The notes beneath the pieces are model-generated. The model ran no database searches and was not told where the DNA came from. It was given only the letters and a program-made list of their open reading frames with translations. The position numbers were made by a program, and so were the translations under genes. From positions 806,001-870,000 of the forward strand of contig JAQOOI010000078.1 in the NCBI GenBank assembly GCA_028554645.1: DNA of 64,000 nt, given 5' to 3'. Below are positions 22,194 through 32,675 of this stretch, one piece after another. How positions within the stretch are numbered: the stretch's first letter is position 1; each line of letters begins with the position of its first letter. The DNA is from Omphalotus guepiniiformis (lineage: Eukaryota > Basidiomycota > Agaricomycetes > Agaricales > Omphalotaceae).

Positions 22194-24213
22194 TCAGATA
22201 ATTCTGAGCATATCTGAAGCGTAAATTTCATGGTGAAGGATTTTCCTTGCAAGTTCAGGATGACGAAGTTCAAGAATACATTTAAAGCTTTTGGGATGAC
22301 TATGTTTGAAATTTGAGAATTTATTTATAATGTAGAAAAGCAGATACTCTACCTCATAACACCAGAGGTGAACTCTAACACAGGATTTACTGGATTTCCT
22401 TGCTCATTATGGTTAGGCTTAAGATTGAAAACTGTCAATATTGTGGCAATCTCCAGCCAGAGTTTTTCCTCTGCAAGAAAACGTCCAGGACATAAACTAA
22501 CAAGTTTCAAAAATTCAGTGTTGAACTTAGAATACAAAATTCAAAAATTAGACACACCGTCGCCCATATCCAAAAGCATGTATTCGAGGATTAGGCTCAG
22601 GCTTATTTCCCAGAAACTGATCAGGACAGAATGATTTAGGATCTTTGTATTGAGTGCTATCATGCATAATGGTCCTTGTGAAAATGCATTGTGATATTCT
22701 ATAAGCTGAAATCTACTATCTGGGATATAACTCACCAAACATTGCTCATAACAATTGTTCCTTTTGGAAGAACATAACCATTGACATGATCTTCTTGAGT
22801 TAGCATATGAGGTAATCCTAAAATTGTTGTTAGTGTTACAGTTTACTATGTTGATTAATTCTTGCACACCAAAATGACCAACAGGAGCCCAGCGGTATGT
22901 TTCAGAAAGAATAGCATCTATATATTGAAGCCCTTTTTCTCGATCTTGAGAAGAGGGTAGAGACCCAGATAAATAGCTATCAAGTTCATATTGTGCCTTG
23001 CCTTGAACTTCAGGATATAGTACCATAGCCATTATGAATGTTAAAAGAGTAGCTGTTGAGGTCTCAGTACCAGCTATAAACATCTGTTAGTTGAAACATT
23101 TACTTATTCTAAGCAGATCTGACCTCCATATGCAGTCAAAGCTACACTTTGTGCAGCTTCACATTTGTCAGAATCTTCTGTTGCATGGTATTCTAAAAAA
23201 GGATATGGATGCTTGCTCACTATCAATAATTTTACTAATACAACTTTAGATTTTAAACTTACCTCTGAAGAGTCAGAAGTAGCATATTGAATTGCAAAGA
23301 TTTTTTTGACCAAACTAATTGCATGATTTACATCATGCTTAAATCCACCACCTGGAAGAAATGATGGCCAGTATTTTACTAATCAAAGAATTGAAGAAAG
23401 ATTTGAAGGTATATAATTCAAACACTCACAGATTGAAAATGTGTTTACAGCATAAGATGTTGGTAAACCAGCAAGTGAAGTGGCATCCATGAGTTCATCA
23501 TTTAATAAGACAAGATCTTCCTGATGTGAACCTTGTGCTTGGGTACCAAAGAATATAGACAACACAGTGTCTGTGTTATTCCTAGCATTATATTGTCACC
23601 AACAGTTCAAGAAGCATTATAAAAAGCTTTGACTAACTTTCTTATTATTATTAATTGTGCAAAATCTTCAGGTGTTTTTATGAGCCCCTTTACTAGCTTA
23701 GAAGTCTCAGTGGTAAAGAGACTATGGTACTGTGACACGGTAGTGGGTGAAGTGGCTTGACTAAGTAGTTGTCGTGCAAGCTTGTGTTTGCTTCCTAAGG
23801 GCATGATCCCAATATTCCAGTCCAGAAATCCCATCCTAAAAGCAATTAAAGAAGGATGCTAAATAGGACAAGAACAAAACCCACATTTCAAGCATTGGAA
23901 AAGATGGGCGCTCAGAATATATTGAACTTTTGCCATTCAACAGCTCCTCTGATAGATTAGAATTGTTGAGTAATACAAGTTTCTTGCCAAAAATAGTTAA
24001 GCCAATGATAGGTCCATAGCGAGCTGCCCAGTCCTGGAATACCAGATGAGCACCTTCATGAGGTACCTGTAGAGCTGCACCTATGTAGGGTAGACCTGAT
24101 GGACCAGGAGGAAAAGGAAATCTATGAAAAAGTTTTGCAACATGCTTGAAGATAAGCACAATACTGAAAACAAAAAATAAGGGGCCAAGCAGAGAGTGGA
24201 CAAGGAGACACAT
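22194..24213 (-). CDS. Cytochrome P450 monooxygenase (AT-rich cluster)
   Basis: An N-terminal membrane anchor (MCLLVHSLLGPLFFVFSIVL) is followed by the proline-rich hinge FPFPPGPSGLPYIG. The I-helix motif is AGTETSTATLL (near 23060), the ExxR pair is in SETYRWAP, the PERF region is FCPDQFLGN, and the haem motif reads FGYGRRLCPG when the short intron at about 22511-22554 is removed. The last short exon ends YASDMLRII at 22194. All catalytic hallmarks are present, so the enzyme should be an active ER-bound haem-thiolate oxygenase. It resembles the large fungal OrdA-like P450 group; its substrate is unknown. It is divergent from the UbiA gene across a 469-base gap, which favours co-regulation. 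Intron positions in the N-terminal half were not all fixed. Confidence 0.9.
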
Positions 24214-24682
24214 ATTGTGAGGGGGTATTGCAGACAGCGAGAATAGGTTGAACTTTTAGATTTTGTAGGGAAGCACATATTGAGAGTTTGATCAAATAAA
24301 GCAATACATGTTCCTTAGTCTAAAGATATCGAGTGAAAAACAATAATAGAGGCTGTGAAGTGGATGTATGGGTCTTGATCCAGAACATCAATCACTTTAA
24401 GTTCATCAACTGTTATGTATGCTCAACATTCTAAACAGAAATATCAGATTATGTATATAACAATAGTAACAAATAGAATGATACACATGGCCTATTTTTG
24501 AATTCTATTTTCACCAACTCTATCAGTCTTATCTTGAAGAATGTGTACACCAGGCAAGTATTCTTGAGAACTTTATCTGAAAAAAGAAAAGATGTGAGAA
24601 TCAGATTGTTATCAGTGTGAGATATATGGGCTATAAAATACAGATTGTTTGAAGGGATCAAATACTCACTCACAAACTTGCA
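24214..24682. promoter_or_regulatory. Divergent promoter between P450 and UbiA genes
   Basis: A 469-base AT-rich gap between the starts of the P450 (minus) and the prenyltransferase (plus). The head-to-head arrangement makes it a likely shared promoter. No known factor site was recognised. Confidence 0.5.
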
Positions 24683-25922
24683 ATGCTTTCCTTCAGACTG
24701 TTTCTTGTTCTACCTAGGTTGCATCTTTTTCCAACTGGCATTGAGGCAGTGTTCTTCCCCACTGGTTTGTATTCCATGCACTTTATGCACAAAATACTCA
24801 AAAGACAAACTTTAGCATGGAGCCTTGCAATGGCTGCATACTCTAGCAAAGCAGATCTTCCAACTTTTTGGAAGTACTTGGGAATATTTCTGATCACTAG
24901 TACCATTCTCCACAGTGCTGGATGTGTAATCAATGACATCTTTGACATGGAGATTGACGGTCAAGTTGGTGAGTAGAACTAATATGAAGATAATGCCTGA
25001 TGTTGCCTTACTATCATAAAAATAAGCTCGTACCAAGAGCCGCCCATTAGTTATGGGAAAGGTCTCTGTTCAAGAAGCATGGTGCCTGTATATACTACTA
25101 TTGACCGCACTCACATATGTGTATTACAAAGTGAGTTATACAGTGTAAGAGATATTACCTTTTTTTTGCTATGTTCTGTACTCAAAGTTTTCAGAGCACT
25201 TGTAGGGGGTGTAGATTACATCTTTGTAATGATCTATCCTCTCAGCAAACGCTTTACATACTGGCCTCAAGCATGCCTTGGTATGTAGATATAGAAATTG
25301 TTATCAACATACTAAATATTGAGCAGGTATCACTACTGGCTACAACTGCTTGACTGCATGGTTGGCCCTTGTGAATGTAATAGAAGGAAAAGTCATTGTC
25401 TTATTAATTCTTGCAGTAATATGGTAAGAATGACTATGGTAGTAGCATACATTGTACTAATCTCATCTTAGCTGGACCATTGTTTTGGACACAATATATG
25501 CTTGTCAAGATCAAGAAGATGATATCAAACTTGGTGTATACTCTACTGCAATTCTTTTCGGACAACATCTACACATCATTCTAGTAGGATTTTCCATTGG
25601 ATTTTTGTTGTGTCTCAGTGCTGCTGGGTACTACAATAATCAAGGTGAATAGAAAGCTCATGTTTTGTTAACAAGCTCTTATAAGTGCTAGGTATCTGGT
25701 TTTATCTAATTTCTGTTGGTGGTGGGTTGGTCTATAGTATATGGGAGCTAAAGGGATTAGATCCTAGTAATGGAGATGATTGTTTTAGAAGATTCAAGGT
25801 ATATAAAACAATCTACCTGGACAACACATATACTGATATACTAATATGTACAACAGCTTAATTCCTGGCTTGGACATGCAGTATGGATTGGAGTTCTTGT
25901 AGATCATCTTCTGACCAGATAA
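24683..25922 (+). CDS. UbiA-family prenyltransferase
   Basis: Seven exons (24683-24968, 25027-25144, 25195-25280, 25327-25423, 25472-25644, 25692-25798, 25857-25922) total exactly 311 codons (310 residues), the usual UbiA size. The first prenyl-diphosphate/Mg site is NDIFDMEID (NDxxDxxxD) and the second is DTIYACQDQEDD (DxxYxxxD). Other family segments are ARTKSRPLVMGKVS, YPLSKRFTYWPQACLG and ELKGLDPSNGDDCFRRFK, the last as in COQ2-type enzymes. Most of the chain is hydrophobic, as for a multi-helix membrane protein. It lacks an obvious mitochondrial leader and sits among methyltransferases and P450s, so an aromatic-acid or phenol prenyltransferase of specialised metabolism is more likely than ubiquinone synthesis. 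A UbiA-type terpene cyclase is the main alternative. The start could be preceded by another short exon. Confidence 0.9.
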
Positions 25923-26557
25923 ACATACATATTGTAAAGAGTTATGTATTGTAGTACACATAAGAGAAAACCTAACCTTGCTGTTGTAGATCATGGGGCC
26001 TATGCTGGCTATAAGTGAAATGCTTAAACCCTAGGGAATGGAAGGGACATTATAACCTCTCAATATAGACTCATACACTTCTGTACTAGTACTAAGGACC
26101 CAATAATAGAGGTTTTGCAAAAACTGTTTGGCTTATCATAGATTTCACACATGGTTTCAGTAACCTCATCTGTGACATCAAGATCTAACATATTAGACCA
26201 GAGATGTACTAAGGTCAATGATAATTCGCGTTCAGGCCTAGATGTAGAATCAACCCGAGCGTTTTCAACATTCAATCAAGCTTAAATGCCATATGTACGA
26301 TATGTTTTACTTTCCGGGTTGCCACCAAGTTGGGCCCAAGACCTAAAACAAAACTCAACAGCTTCAGATACAATGCATGCGCGCGCGTGAATTCTCCGAC
26401 GTACAAAACCAAGAACCACGAAATATGTATCTTACAAATGTAATGCTCCCCCCTCCCCCCTCCCCTCCTCCCTCCTCCCTCCTCTCTCCCCCCCTCCCCT
26501 CTGCCCTCTGCCCTTTCCCCCCAACCCCTCACTCACATCCCCCCCACCCCAAAACCC
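25923..26557. other. Convergent spacer; composition boundary and pyrimidine tract
   Basis: Lies between the ends of UbiA and the second P450. AT-rich DNA gives way to GC-rich DNA near 26.3 kb, and a long C/T-rich tract on the plus strand covers about 26448-26560. No gene was seen. Confidence 0.5.
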
Positions 26558-28653
26558 TCACATCCCATACCCCTCAAACCCCTCCCTAACCTCATCCATC
26601 CCATCAAACCTACACTCCCAAACAACCCTAAAAGGCAACGGATGCGCATTCGCACTCTCCGTAAACCCCCACTCATCAATAGGATATTCAGGATCTGGCG
26701 AAACTCGCCATGCCCAGAGTGTTAATGCCGTGTTTATAAATGTTGAGCTGGGAAACGAAAACCCAAGTCAACCAATTAAGTCAACCAATCAAGTAATTAG
26801 TGGGGATGAATCCGGTTAGCGGGAATGCGGGACAAGGTAAGGAGGACAAGGATGGCGCAAAGCACTCACGCAGTAGCAATATACTGCCCAGGACAAACCC
26901 TCCTCCCAAACCCAAACGGATAACTCTTTAAATCATCCCGAAGTTTCCCATCACTCGTTATCCACCTCTGAGGATCGAAATGTTCCGGGTTTGGGAAGAT
27001 CTCTGGGTCGCGGCCTACGGACCTATACGAACGTACGAGTGAGTCCTGGGGGTTTCCGAGAGCTCCCTCGCTATGCAGGAGGGGGAAGGGAAGATGGGGG
27101 GGAAGGAGGAATGGAAAATAGGGGATGGGGGGAGGGGATGGGGGGGAGGTAAGGGACTCACCAAACATTTCCAATAACAGTCGCACCCTTCGGTATAACA
27201 AACTCCTTCCAAACAATATCCTTCGTAGCTCGATGAGGAAACCCACCAGACGTAACAGGTCTCCATCTAAAACTCTCAAGTACAAACGCCATCGTCTGAG
27301 GTAATAAATCTTGATCTGCGAATGTCGGTGCTAAAAGTCACCACAAATCCCACAATCCATCAGCTTCAATCCATTGAACCCCACCCCCACTCAAAGCACG
27401 GGAAACTCACGTCTAGCCCTCCCAACAACCCCATCAAGTTCCCTCTGCACCCTCTCCTGCGCCTCCGAATAACAAACCGCCGCCATAAGCGCAACACTAA
27501 TCGCACTAGCAGTCGTATCACTCCCAGCACCAAACATCGACCCTGCAACATAAGCAATCTCATCATCCGTCAACCCCAGTAAACCCTGCTGCTGCTGCTC
27601 TATCAGGTACTTCCCAAAAGACTGTGGAACTTCAAGTGGCTCGTTCGCTGATAGTTTATCTCGTACGGTTTGGAGTTGGGACCGGAATAGAGAGAGTTCT
27701 TCTGTGTGACCGGATTTTAGTTCTTGGAGGTATCCCGGGATGTATCTATATGCGTGCATATATGCATATATTCAGGTATTAGTTAACATTCGATGGGAAC
27801 GAGCGAAACTCAACGAGACGCACCTCAAAAAAGGCAATGAATCAACTTTCCAAGCCCCAGGACGCATAGTCAACCCCAACCTCGTCAAACACCTATTAAC
27901 AGCCTTCACATCCGGATCCTCATAAGATTCCGGTACCTTCCCATACGCAAGTGCCATAACAACACTCGCTGCGTATCTTTTCGCATGATCTTGATGTCGA
28001 GAAGGGTCATCGAGTATATCGAGCATATTTTGACGTGCGGATTTCATTAGGGTTGGGTAGTAGGATGTTACGGATTTTTGTTGGAGGTGGGATTGGAGGG
28101 CTCTTTAAGGGAAGCAAGACTTGAGTTAGTATATGCTATATGCTATTGAGGACGCTGGAACGCACTTTCGTAACTTCTTAAACCTCTCACCAGCGGGCAT
28201 CAACAACAACCTCATCCCACCCGACAAAGTCTCCCCTGCCGATATCGACCTCGGTCTATCACTCAAATACGCCCCTTCTTTCTCCATAATATCAACAGCA
28301 GCTTGAAATCTTCCAATAACGATGATATAGTTTAACCCTTGACGTAGTGTGAATACTGGACCGTATTGTTGGGTCCATAGTTCGAAGCGTCTGTATGCGC
28401 TGTCGTTCGTCGAATAACACGCGGAAACGCAATCAGAGACGAAAAGCACAAGTAAAAGCAGGACTCACAAAGCAGCATCGAAAAAATTCCCAAAAATCGA
28501 ATCACTAGGTGGACCTGGGGGTAAAGGTAACGATGAACCGGAAGCGAGGAGTCCAAGCCGATAACGAGAGAAAAAGACTAGCGCTAGTAAACCAGCTAGA
28601 ACGATTGATAATATCGTTTTAGGTTCTGATAGTGATAGTGTTTCCAGGATCAT
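26558..28653 (-). CDS. Cytochrome P450 monooxygenase, OrdA-like
   Basis: The start at 28653 (MILETLSLSEPKTILSIVLAG) begins a hydrophobic anchor followed by SSLPLPPGPPSDSIFG. Later segments are YGPVFTLRQGLNYIIVIGR, the C-helix-type region near 28180, the I-helix AGSDTTASAISVAL (near 27530), ExxR in LESFRWRPV, the PERF region FDPQRW and the haem motif FGFGRRVCPGQ (near 26900). The C-terminus ends EGFEGYGM. This is a complete microsomal P450 of the OrdA/CYP620-like type found widely in basidiomycetes. Its GC-rich codons differ from the AT-rich P450 next door, so it may belong to a different compositional class even if it works in the same pathway. The intron at about 27060-27165 is strongly G-rich on the plus strand. 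Confidence 0.9.
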
Positions 28654-29381
28654 CGTCACTGCCAAATGACTCGAGACTCGAAACTCGAAACGTGTGGGTA
28701 TGTGGGGAGAGTTTTATATGTGAAAAACCACGCCTTGCAAGATCCGGCTCCGACTACTTATGTCTGTAAGATCCGTGAGCTTAGGGATGTGAAGCAAAGC
28801 GAAAGCGAAAGCGACGACCAACTTTTCTTCTCACTTTATATGAATCAGGGAGTCGAAGCAAGCGCGTCTCAGGAATCACCTCGGTCCACTGACCGACCCG
28901 TCTAGCACGGACGATGGCAAAAAGTCTCGTCTCGCATTGGCAGTGTGAAGGAAGAACACTAAAAAGGAGGTACCGTTTCTCGAAGTGTCATTGTTTCACA
29001 CGTGTCGCTTATGTGGCGCCGATGTACGACCCACTGGCAATGCATACATCTCCTTCATTCAAACTGTACAGTGATTCAATGTTTCTTTTCGATTCACTCT
29101 TCCTCAACAAAAGTCGGACGCTCAAATTTTGAACCTTGAGTTCTTTTCTGCGCTGTCCTTCGCAAAGGCGTTTTTCTTCGGAAGCAAATAGCAGCCTCGC
29201 CCGTCGGACACGCCAGGTCACAAGCCCTCATCCCGGCAGTGGGGAAGCGAAGCTCCGGCGGGGGTGTGGGGAAACCCATGGAGTGAATTGTCAAATCTTT
29301 CGGTGACATTGAAGCAAGGAGACCGTTAGCCCCGGTTATGCTTTACAACGGCCTGCACTCCCAGTATCGCACCAACTCAAC
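28654..29381. other. Spacer upstream of the OrdA-like P450
   Basis: About 730 bases holding the P450 promoter and the 3' flank of the next minus-strand gene. No convincing gene or repeat was seen. Confidence 0.5.
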
Positions 29382-30409
29382 TCAACTCATTTCCATCTCA
29401 TCATCCCACCTCTCAACAACATCCCTAATCCTCTCCGTCAACACCGGCAACTCCGTCCTCAACCCTACGAAAAACCTCGTCCAGCGTTCCAATTCATGCT
29501 TCTCGTCCCTTTGTCCCTCCACCAACTCATCATCATCACCATCTTTCTTCCGCGTGGTCCTCCCGTACGAACCTTCATACGTCAAACGCAAAGCCTCAAA
29601 AGCCTGAAAAACATCCGGGTGGTCTTTCCGGAGTGACGAAGTAGTAGGAATAGAACCCATAGTATCCACAATCTTTTTCGTAACTTTGAGTATCGATTCT
29701 CTTCCTTGAGCGATATCGGATGTGGGGTCTACGATGGCTGTTTGGAGGATCTACACCCACGTCAACCGTTAGTATACCCATGCGAGCGACAGTGAAAAAC
29801 GTGAATTTGCGGACTCACAGTATCAAAAACCTCCGCATCCCGCTTTGGCCTCGCAGCAAGATACATAATAATCTGACTCGCGAAAAGATAAGCTCTCCAG
29901 AAGTACTCTGGTTCTGTAGTTTCTCCGGGTGGGATTGGAGGGAATGGGTGGTTTGCTGTTAGGGAGAGGGAGTGGAGGAGTTCGGAGGGTGGGTATGTGG
30001 GTGTTTGGGGAGGCGGGGTTTTTTTGGAAGAGGAGGAGGAGGAGGACGAGTAGCACCGACTCGGTGGGGTAAGCGGAGGGTATTGGTTGGGGTTCAAATG
30101 TGTTTTGAATGAGGATGGGAACAGGAATGCATGATACTGTGTTCTTGGAGTTGTTGGAAATTTTCGCAGTGGGTGTGCTGCATGACCGACCATATCAGTA
30201 TATATCAGTATTTGAGTGCCACCAGCGGCAGGTTACGAAAACGTACCATTATCAATACCAATGCCAACGTCATTGGGACTACCTGCGAGGCATGTGAGGG
30301 TTTTACTGTATAAACTTCTAGTATTGAGGTTTTTGAGGTTTTGGTTTTTGAACCTGCTGAGATGAGAAAAATGAGTGTTTTTGTAGACTTTGCTGCCAGT
30401 GCTAAGCAT
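29382..30409 (-). CDS. Uncharacterised protein, possible mitochondrial leader
   Basis: Three exons (30247-30409, 29819-30177, 29382-29750) join in frame to 296 residues. The N-terminus (MLSTGSKVYKNTHFSHLSRF, then RSLYSKT) is rich in basic and hydroxylated residues without acids, as in mitochondrial presequences. A Ser-run and Pro-rich linker follow (near residues 85-115). The C-terminal half is mostly helical and charged (for example PEYFWRAYLFASQIIMYLAA and HPDVFQAFEALRLTYEG). No catalytic motif was recognised. It is divergent from the dienelactone hydrolase gene. The first donor (AATG/gtacg) and its acceptor are canonical, which supports the model. The function is unknown. Confidence 0.65.
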
Positions 30410-31072
30410 GACTCGGAATCGCGGTGAGGGAGAGAGCAGGTGACCTAGACGCGTGTCACTGTCCGTGTCAAATTTTCTCTCGAGCACTCTCACTCTGTTT
30501 GTTTGTTTGTTTTTCTCCTACATACAAACATGACTCTAGTCTCTTGTATCTGGTCTCATAAAACTCTTACTCGAAAGTCATACAGTACAAGTGCAAGAAT
30601 AATCATTCACATTCAAGAAATCAAGTGGATTCAAAGCATCATCATTGCGACGCAACGCATGCGCAATTATAGCTTGAAATTGCATGCACTACTCTACATG
30701 TATTCTTTCCCATAGTATGTATCTCATGATCTTCCAGAGGTCGCAGGCGTGTTCCATAGTACGTGCCAGGTTTTTGCTCTGAGGCTCTTGTTGAACATCA
30801 GTTGGAGGCAGGCAGGCGGTACTGGGCGGTGAGCGACCTTGCTATCTTCAAGGTATATGCTGCTTATATGCGTCTTTTTCTAGGTTCTCCACTGCAATGC
30901 CCTAAACATAGAACGCCTGTGGGCTCTCCGCCTCCGTGACCAAGACTTTTGTTCTAAACGGAATTCCGACGTAGGTCGGATGATGAGTAATTTTCCCTCA
31001 AATTCGTTCAAGTTGGGCTCACACACTTCCATTCCATCCCTCCCCTCCCATCCTTCATCTCGCAGAGTCCCC
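30410..31072. promoter_or_regulatory. Divergent promoter between uncharacterised gene and DLH gene
   Basis: A 663-base gap between head-to-head genes. It must contain both promoters. A GTTTGTTTGTTTG run is seen at about 30495-30515, but no factor site is claimed. Confidence 0.4.
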
Positions 31073-32507
31073 ATGGCAGCTCCTACTCCCTCAAACAAAC
31101 CCCTCGCATCCCAACCTTCCGACTGCTGCTTCACAACCGTAAAACACACCGGAACACCCGTCGGGAAGAGTATTTCTATCGCTGATGTGCCTACGTATCT
31201 TTCTGAGCCACGCTCCGCGGGTGCGGGTGAGGGATCAGAGGAGTCGAAGAAGATTATCCTGTTTCTTTCGGATGTATTTGGGCCTTTTTATTTGAATAAT
31301 CAGTTATTGCAGGATTATTTTGCTCAGAATGGTATGTCGTTCATTCATACCGTTCTCCGAGTCCCACTTCCTTGAACAATCGATTGACATATATACATGC
31401 TAATGCGGCCTATGCCTACAGGATTCATCACACTAGGAATCGACTACTTCCTAGGTGACCCAGTACACATCCACACCGAAGAAGGTTTCGATAGAGCAGC
31501 TTGGATGGCTAAATCGAGGAAACAAGCTGAGGAGGTGCTTCCGAGGTGGTGGAGTGGGGTTAAGGAGATATATGGTGTGTTTCCAATTTCAGGTCTTTGA
31601 GTGTTTGAGTGTTTGATCTGATATCGAGCCCTTTGGATGTATGTAGGTGAAGCGAAGTATTGCGTCGTCGGTTCGTCGTCTTTGACACCACCCCGGTCCA
31701 CCGGCGGGTCTGAAAACGACTGACTTTGTGTTCGCAAGGGTATTGCTTTGGAGCACCACAAACGATGGAATTTGCGGGTACGAATGCGGATGATATTGTT
31801 GCCGGTGAGCTTGACTTCGTTTCCCCTGCATATATTCAAAGTCTTCTGATTATAAAGGTACTATTTCATAGCTGCATTTGCTCATCCAGCGGGTCTCAAT
31901 GAAAACCATTTCCGAAATGTTAAGAGTACGTCCCGTCCCGTGTCCCCACATCTGAACTACTTGGGTTTGATATTAACATTCTCTTTACTCCCCGCACGAT
32001 ATAGAACCGCTCTTACTTTCCTGCGCCGGTAAGTTCAAGTTCTTCACCCCAACCATTCTGTCGGGCACTCGTATATTCACATACTCAAATACTCATACAC
32101 GGCGACCCGCTTAAACCCAACCAGAAACCGACCAACTCTTCCCCCCCGAATCCCGTCGACGAGGTGAAGATATCCTAGTAGACCTCAAAGCTCAATATCA
32201 CATCCAAGTATTTTCGGGTGTTTCGCATGGGTTTGCTGTTAGAGGTGATCCGGGTGTTCCGGATGCAAGTAAGTATTCGAGGTCCCTCCTCTTTTTCTGT
32301 TTGTGAATCGAGGAGTATTGAGTGCAATGAGGTATACTGACGACTTTGCTCAGGATGGGCAAAAGAAGAATCAGCTCGCTCGATTGTTTCGTGGTTTGAG
32401 AGGTTTTCAGCGTGAGTGTGTTCTATTTTTGTTATTTTGAATGAGAAGTTGGAGGGATTGAACTGACGAATTTGGGATATAGGGAAGAAAAGAAAGCGAG
32501 GTTGTAA
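31073..32507 (+). CDS. Dienelactone hydrolase family protein
   Basis: Nine exons were traced: 31073-31331, 31422-31574, 31647-31670 (24 nt), 31739-31804, 31873-31925, 32005-32028 (24 nt), 32125-32268, 32354-32411 and 32483-32507. The alpha/beta-hydrolase triad of the family is visible: nucleophile Cys in GYCFGAP (split from its preceding strand by an intron), Asp in SCAETDQLFPPE, and His in FSGVSHGFAVRG. The N-terminal part has ILFLSDVFGPFYLNNQLLQD. Such proteins are cytosolic enzymes that open lactones or cleave small esters; many fungal members have unknown substrates. It lies about 5 kb from the P450/UbiA group and reads in its own transcription unit, so a pathway role there is only a possibility. 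Confidence 0.9.
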
Positions 32508-32675
32508 ATGTAACTGTAGTTGTATGTTGTAACAGAATCTTCAATTTTGGACCCTAGTAGAGTGCACAGGCATCCAGTGCTTAGGCACCTAGCAAGAAAT
32601 TAGAAATGACAGACATCGGCGTCTAGTGCAAAGTCAAGTCAACAGTTGCAAACAAATCCTGCCACAGCGACACCC

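Noticed and set aside
24683..25922. Calling the UbiA protein the ubiquinone enzyme COQ2
   Set aside because: The catalytic motifs fit, but there is no mitochondrial leader and the neighbours are specialised-metabolism enzymes. It was left as a UbiA-family prenyltransferase.
26448..26560. Pyrimidine-rich tract as a telomere-like or CRISPR-like repeat
   Set aside because: It has no regular unit or spacer pattern; it is an irregular C/T run beside the 3' end of a P450 gene.
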